Shown: positions 1 through 8,180, numbered from the stretch's first letter. The stretch is DNA of 34,988 bases from Actinomycetes bacterium (GCA_021828055.1 JAKATH010000016.1:1-34988), one strand, 5' to 3'. Notes: generated by a model not told the origin, from the letters alone. Numbers and translations are program-made.

Positions 1-298
1 GGAGCTTGGTGAGGCCGAGCGCCGCGTTGAGCGCCAGCGCCATGCGGTCGACGGTGCCCAGGCCGTTCACGAGGACGCGGAAGCCCGGCTGGTAGCCGGG
101 GATGTCGTCGAACAGCACCGCGGGAGCCCCTTCGGTGTGCTGGAGCAGGTCGGTCGCGTCGCCGATCTCCTGCTCCGAGGACGCGCCCGAGACGTGTCGC
201 AACTGGCCGACCTGCTCGACCTTCTCGAGCCACGCTCGCAGGTCGTAGGTGGCCGGGCGCTTCCGCTCGTTGGACGGGTTCGTCTCACTGTCGCTCAT
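1..298 (-). CDS. UbiD family decarboxylase, N-terminal part (runs off the window)
   Basis: The ATG at 298 opens a minus-strand frame of about 99 codons that is still open at the window edge. It begins MSDSETNPSNERKRP and continues into a DLRAWLEKVEQVGQLRHV segment and an LLQHTEGAPAVLFDDIPG segment. These are the N-terminal signatures of UbiD-type prenyl-FMN decarboxylases and match, segment by segment, the complete UbiD encoded just upstream (404-1957). The catalytic region lies outside the window, so activity cannot be judged. A GAGGAG Shine-Dalgarno-like run sits about 12 bases before the ATG. The gene follows the other UbiD after a 105-base gap and is probably the next gene of the same transcription unit. 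The two UbiDs could be tandem paralogues or two subunits of one enzyme. Confidence 0.85.
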   Translation of the reverse strand, partial: MSDSETNPSNERKRPATYDLRAWLEKVEQVGQLRHVSGASSEQEIGDATDLLQHTEGAPAVLFDDIPGYQPGFRVLVNGLGTVDRMALALNAALGLTKL

Positions 299-317
299 GT
301 GGGCAGTCTGCTCCTCG

Positions 318-345
318 TGCCGTGTTGTGGTTGCCGTGTTGTGGT
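318..345. repeat. Tandem 14-bp repeat (2 copies) upstream of the truncated UbiD gene
   Basis: TGCCGTGTTGTGGT occurs twice head to tail at 318-331 and 332-345, in the short gap between the two UbiD genes. It is less GC-rich than its surroundings. It could be an operator for a dimeric regulator or simple slippage; nothing else in the gap decides between these. Confidence 0.6.
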
Positions 346-403
346 TGATGGCGTCGGTACCTCGATGCAACAGCTGCGTCGCCCCGCGACTCGGCGGTCT
401 TGC

Positions 404-1957
404 TCAAAGCAGCCACGACCACCGCTCACGGGTCACGGCCTTGTCCTCGGGGTCGGGGCCGATGGGCTCGGGGAAGCGCTCCCTCCACTCCCACGGGCGA
501 GTGGCGTCGATGATCACCCGGGAGTTGAACCCCTTCTTGCCCGGCTCGATGGCCGGGTCCAGAGGTCCGCTCCAGGCGCGGCGGATCGTCTCGAAGTCCC
601 GTTCGGGGTCCGCCCGCGTGCAGACGGCCCAGATCACCTCCTCGAGGTCGGACACGTCGACGTCGTCGTCCACGACCACGACGATGCGGCCAAGGTAGGC
701 GCCGGCGCGGCACGACGCCGCGACATGTCCCGCCTGCACGGCGTGACCCGGATAGCGCTGCTTGATCGCGACGACGTTGAACAGGCGGCAGCCCCCCACT
801 CCGTGGCACCACGCGGCGGTGACGTCCGGCACGCCGACGCGGCGGAGCTCGCGGCGAAGATTGGCGCTTCGCAGGTACTGGCGGAAGCGGTGCGCCTCGA
901 AGGGAGGCTTTTCGGGGGGGACGCCCAAGATGATCGGGTCGCGGCGCCGATAGACGGTGCGCACCTCGAACACGGGGACCTCCTGCGCGCCGGTGGCGTA
1001 GTAGCCGGTCCACTCCCCGAAGGGACCTTCGCGGCGTAGCTGGTCGGGGTGCAGGAGTCCCTCCAGCGCGATCTCCGCCCGCGCGGGGATCGGAAGCCCC
1101 GTCTCGCGGCCGGCGATGCACTCGAACGGGCGGCCGCGCATGCCGCCAGCCCATTCGAGCTCGTTGACGCCCGGTGGCATCTCGAGACAGCTCCCGACGA
1201 AGAGCAACGGGTCCATGCCGCACAGGACCACTGCCGGAAGCGGCTCACCGCGCTCGAACGCCTTGTCGCGGTGGATGCGACCGTGCTTGCCCGGGGAGAT
1301 GTAGAGCCCCGTGTGGTTGCGGTCGTGCACCATCACCCGGTAGGTCCCGACGTTGACCCAGTCCGAGTCGGGGTCCTTCGTGATCACGCAGTCACCGGTC
1401 CCGAGGTACCGGCCCCCGTCGTTCGGGTGCCACAGGGGGACGGGGAAGCGACCGAGGTCGACGTCGTCTCCCCGCTCGACGACCTCGGTGACGGGCGACC
1501 GCCCCGGGTCGTCGTCGACCATGGCGACAGGTTCGGGCACCACCGCGTCCATCCGGCGCTCCCACTCGTCCATGAGGTCCCCGACCGAGATGTCGGCGGG
1601 GAGCCCCAGGGTCACGGCGAGCCGGCGCCGTTCGCCCTGGGCGTTGACCAGGATGCGCCAGCCGCGCTCGAAGCCGGGAAAGGCGTCGAACAGGACTGCG
1701 GGCGCGCCGTTGGTGTGCTGGAGCATCTCGGTGATGCGCCCGACGTTGTCGTCGAGGTCCACCCCCTCGAGCACCCGCAACTCGCCCAGGGCGTCGACCA
1801 TCTGCAGCCAGTCGCGAAGGTCCTCGTGCGGGGCGCCGGCGCGCACGGCCTCCGGGTCGACCGCCGAGGCGACGCCGAGCGAGCTCTCGAGCGAGCCGAG
1901 CCGCAGCTCGCGCGGGAGCTCGACGTGGTCAGGCACGGCGCCGAGCTGGGTGGTCAC
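404..1957 (-). CDS. UbiD family prenyl-FMN-dependent (de)carboxylase
   Basis: This is a 517-residue UbiD-fold enzyme, expected to decarboxylate an aromatic or alpha,beta-unsaturated acid with prenylated FMN. The start chosen is the GTG at 1957, which overlaps the TGA of the upstream aldolase as GTGA and has GGAGGAAG just upstream; a longer frame reaches 2074 but lies inside the aldolase. Known UbiD catalytic residues are visible: Arg207 in NVGTYRVMV (like Arg173 of fungal Fdc1), and Glu310 and Glu315 in the EGPFGE motif (like Glu277/Glu282). The prFMN-site segment TGYYATG follows. The enzyme would be cytosolic and would need the cofactor made by UbiX, encoded at 15263-15856 on the other arm. 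Family and likely catalytic competence are secure; the substrate is unknown, but neighbours suggest an aromatic acid. Confidence 0.93.
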   Translation of the reverse strand: MTTQLGAVPDHVELPRELRLGSLESSLGVASAVDPEAVRAGAPHEDLRDWLQMVDALGELRVLEGVDLDDNVGRITEMLQHTNGAPAVLFDAFPGFERGWRILVNAQGERRRLAVTLGLPADISVGDLMDEWERRMDAVVPEPVAMVDDDPGRSPVTEVVERGDDVDLGRFPVPLWHPNDGGRYLGTGDCVITKDPDSDWVNVGTYRVMVHDRNHTGLYISPGKHGRIHRDKAFERGEPLPAVVLCGMDPLLFVGSCLEMPPGVNELEWAGGMRGRPFECIAGRETGLPIPARAEIALEGLLHPDQLRREGPFGEWTGYYATGAQEVPVFEVRTVYRRRDPIILGVPPEKPPFEAHRFRQYLRSANLRRELRRVGVPDVTAAWCHGVGGCRLFNVVAIKQRYPGHAVQAGHVAASCRAGAYLGRIVVVVDDDVDVSDLEEVIWAVCTRADPERDFETIRRAWSGPLDPAIEPGKKGFNSRVIIDATRPWEWRERFPEPIGPDPEDKAVTRERWSWLL

Positions 1958-2763
1958 CGGCTTCCTCCACGAACCGGCGCCCACGTGTCGCCAGCAACCG
2001 GCGCGGTCTCGGCGTCGAGCCACTCGGGAAGGACCGACCCCGAGCTGAGGGCCACCGAGGTGTGGTACTTCCACAGCTTGCGGGCATGGCGGTCACGCTG
2101 GAAGGTGTCGAGGAAGCGGTCGCACTCGGTCCGGTCGAGCGGCCTCACCCGGCCGAGCTGCATGGCGTGCGCCAGAGCGTCGGCGTTCTCCACGAAGTGC
2201 ACCACGTCCGCGAAGAGCGTGAGGACGTCCTCGGCGACGACCACCTCGCCGTGCCCGCGCAGCAGCGCAGCCCCTGCGCCGCCGAGCGTGCCGGCGAGCG
2301 CGCGGCCCTGGGCGGCCGTGGCGATGTGGGACGCGTCGAGGTGGACTGGCACGCCGGCCGCCCAGCGGGAGGCGTGGTTCTTCACCGGCACGATCGCACC
2401 GTTCTCGACCATGGTGAACATGGTCGTCGGGTCGTGGTGGAAGTGCGCCACCGCGCCGACGTCGGAGCGGGCCCGGTAGAGCTCGGCGTGAATGGCGAGC
2501 TCTGAGGGTGGCTTGCCCTCTCCTTCGACGACCTCGCCGTCGAAGGAGACGAGGAGGACCCGCTCGGGCCGGAGGGAGGCTCTGGAGTCGTCGACCGGCT
2601 GGACGTAGAAGAGCTCGTCGCTGGGCCCGCGGGCGCTGAGGTGGCCGCTGTAGCCGAGGATCCCGGCGTCGACCAGCATGCGGGTGGCGACGGCGAGCTG
2701 CTGGCGCACCTGGCGGGCCCGGCCGCGCTGCTCGCCGCCTTCGGTCTGCTCCCTTCGGTCCAT
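1954..2763 (-). CDS. Class II aldolase/adducin family protein (possible dihydroxyphthalate-type decarboxylase)
   Basis: The protein of 269 residues has a class II aldolase fold. Visible zinc-site residues are His107 and His109 in AHFHHD and His171 in LLRGHG; Glu88 in the SELAIHAELY helix is at the usual acid/base position. I chose the ATG at 2763 because AGGAGG lies at 2775-2780; a GTG at 2775 in the same frame overlaps that motif. Members of this family act as sugar-phosphate aldolases or as non-oxidative decarboxylases, and the 3,4-dihydroxyphthalate 2-decarboxylase of actinobacterial phthalate pathways belongs to it. With UbiD and 4,5-dihydroxyphthalate-decarboxylase-like neighbours, decarboxylation of an aromatic acid is the better guess, but this is inference. 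It starts 15 bases after the upstream stop and is translationally coupled to UbiD through GTGA. Confidence 0.88.
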   Translation of the reverse strand: MDRREQTEGGEQRGRARQVRQQLAVATRMLVDAGILGYSGHLSARGPSDELFYVQPVDDSRASLRPERVLLVSFDGEVVEGEGKPPSELAIHAELYRARSDVGAVAHFHHDPTTMFTMVENGAIVPVKNHASRWAAGVPVHLDASHIATAAQGRALAGTLGGAGAALLRGHGEVVVAEDVLTLFADVVHFVENADALAHAMQLGRVRPLDRTECDRFLDTFQRDRHARKLWKYHTSVALSSGSVLPEWLDAETAPVAGDTWAPVRGGSR

Positions 2764-2778
2764 CGCGCCGTTCACCTC

Positions 2779-3771
2779 CTACACCTTGTAGCGGTCGAGC
2801 ACCTGGGGGGCGAAGAGCTCTTCGGGCTCGACGAGCCTCGAGGCCACGCCTTGCTCGTGCGCCCAGCGCGTGAACGCCTCGAGCGTCGCCCGGTTCTCCT
2901 CCACGCCGTAGGGGAACGGGTCGGGCCCGAGCAGGTCCCGCATCTCCTCCACCAGGCTCGGCACCCACCCCAGCGGGAGGCGGCTGGCGGTCATCTCCGA
3001 GAGCCGTTCGACGCTGCGGCGCTTGGCTTCGTTGAAGGCGCTGTAGAGGTTGGCGGCGACCCACGGCGCCTGCTCGAGGACGTCGGAGCGCACCACGGTC
3101 ACGTGCATGATGGGGAAGATCCCCGTCCGTTCCACGTACTCGCGCTCGATGGCCCGGTAGTCGGGGAAGAGGCGCACGATGTGGGGCTCTTTGCGCTCGA
3201 AGCTCTCCGGCGGGTGGGCGGAGAAGATCGCGTCGAGGTCGCCGTCGCGCAGCATGTCGTCCAAGCAGCGGTCGGGGACCGGCGTGAGCGAGACGCCCTC
3301 TGGGAGCCCGAGGGCGACCTTCTCGCTCCGGCCCGGAGTGTTGACGCCGGCCTGGAACCACGAGACGTCCTGGAGCGGGATGCCCCACTCGTGCTGGAGC
3401 AGCGCCCGGGTGTACACCGAGGCGGTCTGCGCCCACTCGGGCACGCCGATGCGCCCGCCCGCCAGCTCCTCGGGGCTCGACGGGCCGTCGGGGCGGACGA
3501 AGATCGACGAGTGCCGGCACACCCTGGACGGGAAGACCGGGATGGCGGTGAGGCTCGTGTCGCCGGCGGCCCTGAGGGCGAGGTACTTGGCGAAGGACAG
3601 CTCCGAGACGTGCCACTCCCGGTAGCGCAGGAAGCGGAAGAAGATCTCCTCGATCGGGAGGGTGAGGACGGAGAGCTCGACGCCTTGCACCCGGACGGCG
3701 CCGGTCTCGAGGTCCCGAAGGTGCTCGTAGCCGCTCTGCGCGAACGTGAGGGCGAGGCGCGGCGTGCTCAC
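2779..3771 (-). CDS. 4,5-dihydroxyphthalate decarboxylase-like protein
   Basis: This 330-residue protein resembles the 4,5-dihydroxyphthalate decarboxylase family (Pht5 type), which has a periplasmic-binding-protein-like fold. Family-like stretches include the N-terminal GVELSVLTLPIEEIFFRFL, the AIPVFPSRVCRHSSIFVR segment near residues 77-93, and ELAGGRIGVPEW near 102-113. The start is the GTG at 3771, overlapping the TGA of the upstream DapA-like gene as GTGA; a longer frame to 4053 lies wholly inside that gene. No signal peptide is visible, so a cytoplasmic enzyme is more likely than a transport binding protein. It sits between a lyase and a class II aldolase in the same operon. The fold assignment is good; the true substrate could be any vicinal dicarboxylated or hydroxylated aromatic. 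Confidence 0.82.
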   Translation of the reverse strand: MSTPRLALTFAQSGYEHLRDLETGAVRVQGVELSVLTLPIEEIFFRFLRYREWHVSELSFAKYLALRAAGDTSLTAIPVFPSRVCRHSSIFVRPDGPSSPEELAGGRIGVPEWAQTASVYTRALLQHEWGIPLQDVSWFQAGVNTPGRSEKVALGLPEGVSLTPVPDRCLDDMLRDGDLDAIFSAHPPESFERKEPHIVRLFPDYRAIEREYVERTGIFPIMHVTVVRSDVLEQAPWVAANLYSAFNEAKRRSVERLSEMTASRLPLGWVPSLVEEMRDLLGPDPFPYGVEENRATLEAFTRWAHEQGVASRLVEPEELFAPQVLDRYKV

Positions 3772-4679
3772 GACAGCAGTCCCGCCCTCTCGAGCACCGC
3801 GTCGAGCTTCGCCTCGAGCTCTGGAGTCGCGCTCGCCATCGGGAGGCGGTGCTCGTTGTTCGCCAGCACGCCCATCCGGCGGAGCATGTACTTGATCGGG
3901 ATCGGGTTGGTGTCGAAGAAGACCGACTTGTTCAGCTCCCACAGCTCGTCGTGGATCTTGCGCGCTTCGGCGAGATCGCCGCGGTCCACCGCGTGCCAGA
4001 GCGCGCCGACGCGGCCGGGGACGAGGTTGCCGACGGCGTTCATCATCCCGCACGCCCCGACGGCCAGCATGGGCAGGCTCAGCTCCTCGAGCCCGACGAA
4101 GACCCGGAACTCCGGGCCGAGGCGGCGGAGCACCTCGGTGACGAGCGCGAGGTCGGCGGACGCGTGCTTCATGCCGACGAGGTTGCCCGCCCGTTCGGCG
4201 ATGGCGGCGATCGTCGCGACCTCGAGCGTCACCGAGGCGCGCCCGGGGATGTGGTAGACGAGCACCGGGAGCTCGACCCGGCGGGCCACCTCCACGAAGT
4301 ACTCTTCGAGCCCTCGTTGGGGGGGCCGGATGTAGTACGGCGTCACCACCAAGAGGGCGTCCGCCCCTGCCTCCGCCGCGCCGAGCGACAGCTCGAGCGT
4401 CGAGGCGAGCGACTCGGTCCCGCTGGCCGCGACCACAGGGAGGCGCCCGTCGGCCGCCCGCACCGCCGCCTGGACGAGCGCCAGGCGCTCGGCGACCGTG
4501 AGCACGCTCGGCTCCCCGCTGGTGCCCGTGACCACGACGCCTTGGGAGCCGTTGGTCGCCTGGCGGTCGACGAGCGCCTCGAAGGTCTCCAGGTCGACCC
4601 GGCCGCCGGCGAAGGGGGTGACGACCGGCGTGTAGGAGCCGACCAGCGCGCTCGAAGAGAGCTGGCTCTTCTGGTTCAT
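3768..4679 (-). CDS. DapA-family (dihydrodipicolinate synthase / N-acetylneuraminate lyase superfamily) aldolase
   Basis: This 303-residue Schiff-base aldolase has the family motifs in order: GTSGE (residues 52-56), PYY (114-116), Tyr142 and Arg147 in VYHIPGRAS, and the Schiff-base Lys171 in GMKHAS. Arg147 matches the arginine that binds the carboxylate of aspartate semialdehyde in true DapA, so the sequence alone does not exclude lysine biosynthesis. The gene lies in a catabolic operon, however, with a ring-cleavage-type bicupin on one side and decarboxylase-like genes on the other. In naphthalene, phthalate and related pathways this family supplies pyruvate-releasing hydratase-aldolases, which I favour. 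The ATG at 4679 lies 10 bases after the bicupin stop and lacks a strong Shine-Dalgarno, suggesting reinitiation. Confidence 0.9.
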   Translation of the reverse strand: MNQKSQLSSSALVGSYTPVVTPFAGGRVDLETFEALVDRQATNGSQGVVVTGTSGEPSVLTVAERLALVQAAVRAADGRLPVVAASGTESLASTLELSLGAAEAGADALLVVTPYYIRPPQRGLEEYFVEVARRVELPVLVYHIPGRASVTLEVATIAAIAERAGNLVGMKHASADLALVTEVLRRLGPEFRVFVGLEELSLPMLAVGACGMMNAVGNLVPGRVGALWHAVDRGDLAEARKIHDELWELNKSVFFDTNPIPIKYMLRRMGVLANNEHRLPMASATPELEAKLDAVLERAGLLS

Positions 4680-4689
4680 CGCCGGCCGG

Positions 4690-5913
4690 TCAGTCCGCGC
4701 TGGCGCGGTTGGTCTCGAAGCCGCGCTGGGAGCCGAGCAGCCGGTAGGGCCTCTTCAGGTCCTCCTGCCACATGAGCGAGTCCATCGCGATGTGCAGCGG
4801 GCTGTCTTGGATCGTGAGCTCGTAGACGGGCTCGTCGTTGGACGCGTGGTTGTGGATCATCCAGCCGGGCGCGGTGAGCATGAGGTCGCCCGCCGACCAC
4901 TCGTAGCGCTTCCCGCCCACCCTGCTCCAGCCGCTGCCCGAGAAGAAGTAGTTGATGGCGGCCGAAGCATGGCGATGGGGGCGGTCCACGATGCCCGGTG
5001 GCCGCACGGTCATCGTGGCGAAGAAGTTGTTGCTCGTGCCGTTCGTCCGGCCGGTGGCCGGGTTGTAGAGCAGGTAGAGCCGGCGCCCGCGGTAGGAGGG
5101 GCCCAGGGCGCTCAGCTGGTCGAGCTCCTTTTTCACGTCCCGCCAGGGCCAGTGGAGCGGGTGCTGCTCGACGACCTCGGGGTTGATGAGGCGCTCGTAG
5201 GACATGAGCATCGCGCCGCCGCCGCCGAGCGGGAAGACATGGGCGATCGGGTGCTCGGCGATCTCGTCGGACCCCTCGGGGCGAACGGCGGGCTCCTCGG
5301 GCGGGTGCTCGTCGACGAAGTGGACACGGATCTTCTCGAGCAGCGGCGCATTGGAGTAGGTCAGCCTGACCTGGCGCTCCGAACCGTCGTTCTCGTGGAA
5401 GTAGGTCGTGAGGGCGGGCGTGTACCAGACGTCGTACTGGTCGAAGGGGATCTTCTCGCCCCCGACGGCGGCGAACCCCGACCCGGCGACGCAGAAGCAG
5501 ACCTGCGAGGAGTTGTGCCGGATCGGGGCGGTGCGCTCGCCGGGAAGCAGGACCTCGAGGGTCACGCGGATGCCCGGGGCGAGCCCGAGCCCCGGCTCCT
5601 CGGCGAAGGGGTGGACGATCCAGGCGCTGCGCCGGCCGTCTGGGGGCCGGGGCAGCGAGGCCAGGCGCTCCACCTGGGCCTCGATCTCGCTGGCGCGGAT
5701 GACGACCGGCGGCCACATGACCTCTTCCACCGGTGGGTGACCGGCGCCCAGCCGGTCCACGAACCGTGCAGAGACGGGCTCGGGCCCGTCGTCCTCCTGG
5801 AGGGTCGCCACAGCGCCCGACCGCCGGCCTTGCCCTTCCTCCTCGGTTCGGTCCAGTCGGTCGGTCCAGTCGGTCGGTTCGGTCCGGTCCAGTCGGTCGG
5901 TTCGGTCCGTCAT
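4690..5913 (-). CDS. Gentisate 1,2-dioxygenase-like bicupin protein
   Basis: This 407-residue protein has two cupin domains, at about 95-200 and 280-385, as in gentisate, 1-hydroxy-2-naphthoate and salicylate ring-cleaving dioxygenases. The C-terminal cupin has a clear metal motif: His313-Arg-His315 in DRPHRHASAAINYF, then His354/His356 in PGWMIHNHA. The N-terminal cupin has only IRHNSSQ, lacking a second histidine, so a metal is expected in the second domain. In characterised gentisate dioxygenases the iron sits in the first domain, so the activity may differ. The first 24 residues are a Thr/Asp/Arg repeat encoded by a DNA repeat and are probably disordered. AAAGGG lies upstream of the ATG. 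An oxidative ring-opening role fits the operon; an isomerase or binding role is possible. Confidence 0.82.
   Translation of the reverse strand: MTDRTDRLDRTEPTDWTDRLDRTEEEGQGRRSGAVATLQEDDGPEPVSARFVDRLGAGHPPVEEVMWPPVVIRASEIEAQVERLASLPRPPDGRRSAWIVHPFAEEPGLGLAPGIRVTLEVLLPGERTAPIRHNSSQVCFCVAGSGFAAVGGEKIPFDQYDVWYTPALTTYFHENDGSERQVRLTYSNAPLLEKIRVHFVDEHPPEEPAVRPEGSDEIAEHPIAHVFPLGGGGAMLMSYERLINPEVVEQHPLHWPWRDVKKELDQLSALGPSYRGRRLYLLYNPATGRTNGTSNNFFATMTVRPPGIVDRPHRHASAAINYFFSGSGWSRVGGKRYEWSAGDLMLTAPGWMIHNHASNDEPVYELTIQDSPLHIAMDSLMWQEDLKRPYRLLGSQRGFETNRASAD
5844..5910. repeat. Short tandem repeats encoding the bicupin N-terminus
   Basis: GTCCAGTCGGTCGG occurs at 5851-5864, 5864-5877 and 5887-5900, embedded in further CGGTTCGGTCC copies up to the start codon. 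On the minus strand it encodes repeated TDRLDRTE-type residues. The units are imperfect, but the frame stays open. Confidence 0.8.
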
Positions 5914-6150
5914 CTCGTGGACTCACCCTTTCTCGTCATCGCCGTCATCGCCGAGGGCGCCGTCGCTCTCATCGACGTGCGCCCTGGCCGAGTCGTCCTC
6001 GCGGCTCGAGTCCCTTCGTCGGCCCGGCCCGGCCCGCGGTCTCGCCTCGAGACGGGCCCGCCCCTCCTCACGGCCGGGCGGGGGACCGTCGTCGGAACCG
6101 CTGGGCCCGGGGGGCGCCGTCGGTCACGACCTCGGCACGACGCGACAGCA
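5914..6150. other. Intergenic GC-rich stretch upstream of the bicupin gene
   Basis: No gene is convincing here. It should hold the promoter of the bicupin-to-UbiD operon if that operon is separate from the aldolase gene to the right, but I could not pick a credible -35/-10 pair. The C-terminal tail of the neighbouring chimeric frame reads into its right edge. Confidence 0.4.
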
Positions 6151-7326
6151 TCACCGGCTCGAGCTCACGCCGTTCGAGGTCGCGCCCTGCGGGCCGTCCA
6201 CCGCTCGGCGAGCAGCCGTCTCGCCGGCTGAGCGGTGGGCTCCTCCCGGCCGCGCAGACCCGTCACCGAAATTCCGGTCCGGAGAGTGCGTGGTGGCGGT
6301 GCAGATCGGTTCCTCGAGGGAGCGGATGAGCGCCTTCAAGCGGTCTCCCCGCCGCCGGTGGGAGTTGGCGACCGCCGCGAGGCCCTCGGCCTCGGCACGA
6401 GCGATGAGAAGGTCGATGGTCTGTGCCTGCTGGCGGTGAACCGGGAGGAACCTGCCTCCGGTGAAGAAATGTGAGCATGCAAGGCAGTCCTCCGGCTCGG
6501 GACAGGTGTCGTCGGCGGGCCGGAGGCAGTAGCCGTTCGGCAGGCTCGTACGGATGCGGCTCGAATTCTCCTCGATCCACTCGAGCTCACTGGGCGGGGT
6601 CTCGACCGCCGCCGCCGCCGCACGCGCCTTGCGCCGGAGGTACTGCCAGCCCGACTCGAGAAGTGGCGGGTTCCAGATCTCGTCCCGCTTCGACGCCGCC
6701 TCCGCCTCGTCCGACCACGAGATCGGCTCCCCGGCGGCCATCGCCGCGAGCTGCACCCGGCAGGCCTTGTCGAGGAGCACGGCCGCCATCACGCCGGTGG
6801 CGACGGTCTCCCCGACTGCGACGAGTCCGTGCCGGGGCATGAGGCAGGCTCGAGCATCGCCGAGCGTCGTGGCGAGGCCGACCCCAAGGTCTTTCGTCTT
6901 CACGAGCCCCCCGGTTCGAAGGAAGCGGGGCACGTCAGGGTGGGCGAAGAGCACGCCCTCGTGAGAGAGCGCCCGCAGAGGCACGCCGAGGGACGCGAAG
7001 GCGTTCGCGGCGGCCGAGTGGGTGTGGACGACGCATTCGACATCGGGACGCAACCGGAAGATCTCGCCGTGGATCGGCCACTCGATGTGGCGGGGGCCAG
7101 TGCCCTCGAGGACCTCGCCGTCCAGTCCGACCAGCAGCATCCGGGACGCGACGACCTCCTCGAACCCTAGTCCTGAGGCCTTCATCCAAAAGCCTCGACC
7201 GCGTGGGTCCCGAACAGACACGTGGCCCCACACGAGGTCGCCGTGGCCAGCGACACCGAGCGCCTGATACGCCTCCACGGCCAGCCGGACCGCTTCGTCG
7301 ACGTCTCTCTCCTCGATCAATGCCAT
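6151..7326 (-). CDS. Class II aldolase fused to the zinc-binding C-terminal tail of a tyrosine integrase (chimeric gene)
   Basis: The 391-residue product starts at the ATG at 7326 (GAAAGG about 12 bases upstream). Residues 1-235 are a complete class II aldolase domain with zinc ligands His101 and His103 in VVHTHS and His166 in MPRHG, ending at ESGWQYLRRKAR. Residues from about 245 to 340 are unrelated: LPNGYC, then Cys275, Cys281, Cys284 and His286 in CPEPEDCLACSHF, then FLPVHRQQAQTIDLLIARAEAEG. This matches the C-terminal region of the Tn554-like TnpA/TnpB and related actinobacterial site-specific integrases. The integrase catalytic domain is absent. The last 50 residues look like random read-through. 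The simplest reading is that an element inserted at, or was deleted down to, the 3' end of the aldolase gene and left an in-frame fusion. The aldolase part may still be active. Confidence 0.82.
   Translation of the reverse strand: MALIEERDVDEAVRLAVEAYQALGVAGHGDLVWGHVSVRDPRGRGFWMKASGLGFEEVVASRMLLVGLDGEVLEGTGPRHIEWPIHGEIFRLRPDVECVVHTHSAAANAFASLGVPLRALSHEGVLFAHPDVPRFLRTGGLVKTKDLGVGLATTLGDARACLMPRHGLVAVGETVATGVMAAVLLDKACRVQLAAMAAGEPISWSDEAEAASKRDEIWNPPLLESGWQYLRRKARAAAAAVETPPSELEWIEENSSRIRTSLPNGYCLRPADDTCPEPEDCLACSHFFTGGRFLPVHRQQAQTIDLLIARAEAEGLAAVANSHRRRGDRLKALIRSLEEPICTATTHSPDRNFGDGSARPGGAHRSAGETAARRAVDGPQGATSNGVSSSR
6304..6594 (-). mobile_element. Remnant of a Tn554-type/tyrosine integrase gene (C-terminal end only)
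   Basis: The minus-strand translation here carries the cysteine cluster and FLPVHR/LLIARAEAEG helix typical of the C-terminus of Tn554-like integrases. Nothing upstream encodes the Arg-His-Arg-Tyr recombinase core; that position is occupied by the aldolase domain in the same frame. It is therefore a truncated mobile gene. Boundaries are approximate. Confidence 0.75.
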
Positions 7327-7353
7327 CGCCACAGAATACCTTTCTGCTCGTTG

Positions 7354-7419
7354 GTGCGCCAGGGGCGGCTCGTCCGGCGACGCCAGGTGCTGCGTGCGCC
7401 AGGGGCGGCTCGTCCGGCG
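7354..7419. repeat. Two identical 26-bp direct repeats, 40 bp apart
   Basis: The same 26 bases, beginning GTGCGCCAGGGG and ending CTCGTCCGGCG, occur at 7354-7379 and 7394-7419. They lie between the aldolase start codon and the truncated 5' end of the transposase pseudogene. They could be element-end or recombination sites, regulator sites for the divergent aldolase gene, or a local duplication. Confidence 0.85.
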
Positions 7420-7461
7420 CCGCCCGGTGCCGGGCGACGGACATCTCGACCGTCCACACGC

Positions 7462-8180
7462 CAGCTCGCACACAACGAACGCCACCCGGTCAGCGGCTCG
7501 CCGATCGCCAAGGTGATCCACTTCGGGCGCGCGGATCGGGTCGACCGCGATGCTCTCGGCCGCCTCGTCGCAGCGTTCTCTCGGCTCTTGGAGCCCACCG
7601 AAGCCATCGCCGCCATCGCAACCTGCGGCATCGAGATCGTCGACTCACGTCGATTCGGTGGTGCCTACGTGCGCCGTGAGGTCTGGGAGAGGCTTGGCAC
7701 CGCCGAGGCGCTCGTGCGTGCAGCCGGCGGCCTCAGGCTCGACGCGCACGTTGTCTCGAGCAGGTGCTGTTCGCGCTCGTGGTCGCATACCGCGGTCGGC
7801 GCGTGCGCGAGAAACTGGTGCGCTGCTCGGAGCAGGAGATCCCCGGCTCGGACCCCTGGTCCCAGCAAGGTCGTGCGTTGGCGGGACCTCGAGGGTGCGT
7901 TCCTCGCCCCGGCCCGCCTTCCACTGTCGCCCCGGCCCGTATCCGCGCGCGCGTTCAGCTGTGCTGGCTCGCGCTCTTGCCCATCCGCACGATCGAGCAC
8001 GCCGTCTCGGGCACCTGGCGCAACGTGCGCAACGGGTTCGACCGCATGCACCTCGTGACCTACGAGACCGCAGATGGCCGCGTCGCCCAACGCTCGGTCA
8101 CGACCGACCGCCAGCGGGAGATCTTCCGAGCGCTCGAGATCGGCGAGCCGGCCCGCTTCTACGACGTCGACCTTCCGGGG
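7462..8180 (+). pseudogene. Decayed IS1634/IS4-superfamily transposase
   Basis: Two plus-strand frames together carry pieces of one transposase. In the first frame, from 7462, QLAHNERHPV then AKVIHFGRADRVDRDALGRLV and SRLLEP match the N-terminal region of IS1634-family transposases, which begins a few residues earlier with a start that is missing here. Near 7750 the match shifts to another frame (VLFALVVAYR). After a large deletion of the catalytic centre, the C-terminal signature IRTIEHAVSGTWRNVRNGFDRMHLVTYET and a final FRALEIGEPARFYDVDLP appear, ending near 8177. The protein is non-functional: no start, one frameshift and the DDE core lost. I could not find intact terminal inverted repeats. 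Confidence 0.8.

Noticed and set aside
2641-4257. Plus-strand frame of 538 codons
   Set aside because: It is antisense to three recognisable enzymes and has no family-like sequence; long antisense frames are expected at this GC content.
3768-4679. Assignment as the lysine-pathway dapA next to ask/asd
   Set aside because: The key arginine is present, but the gene is 28 kb from ask/asd and inside a catabolic operon, so a symbol was not given.
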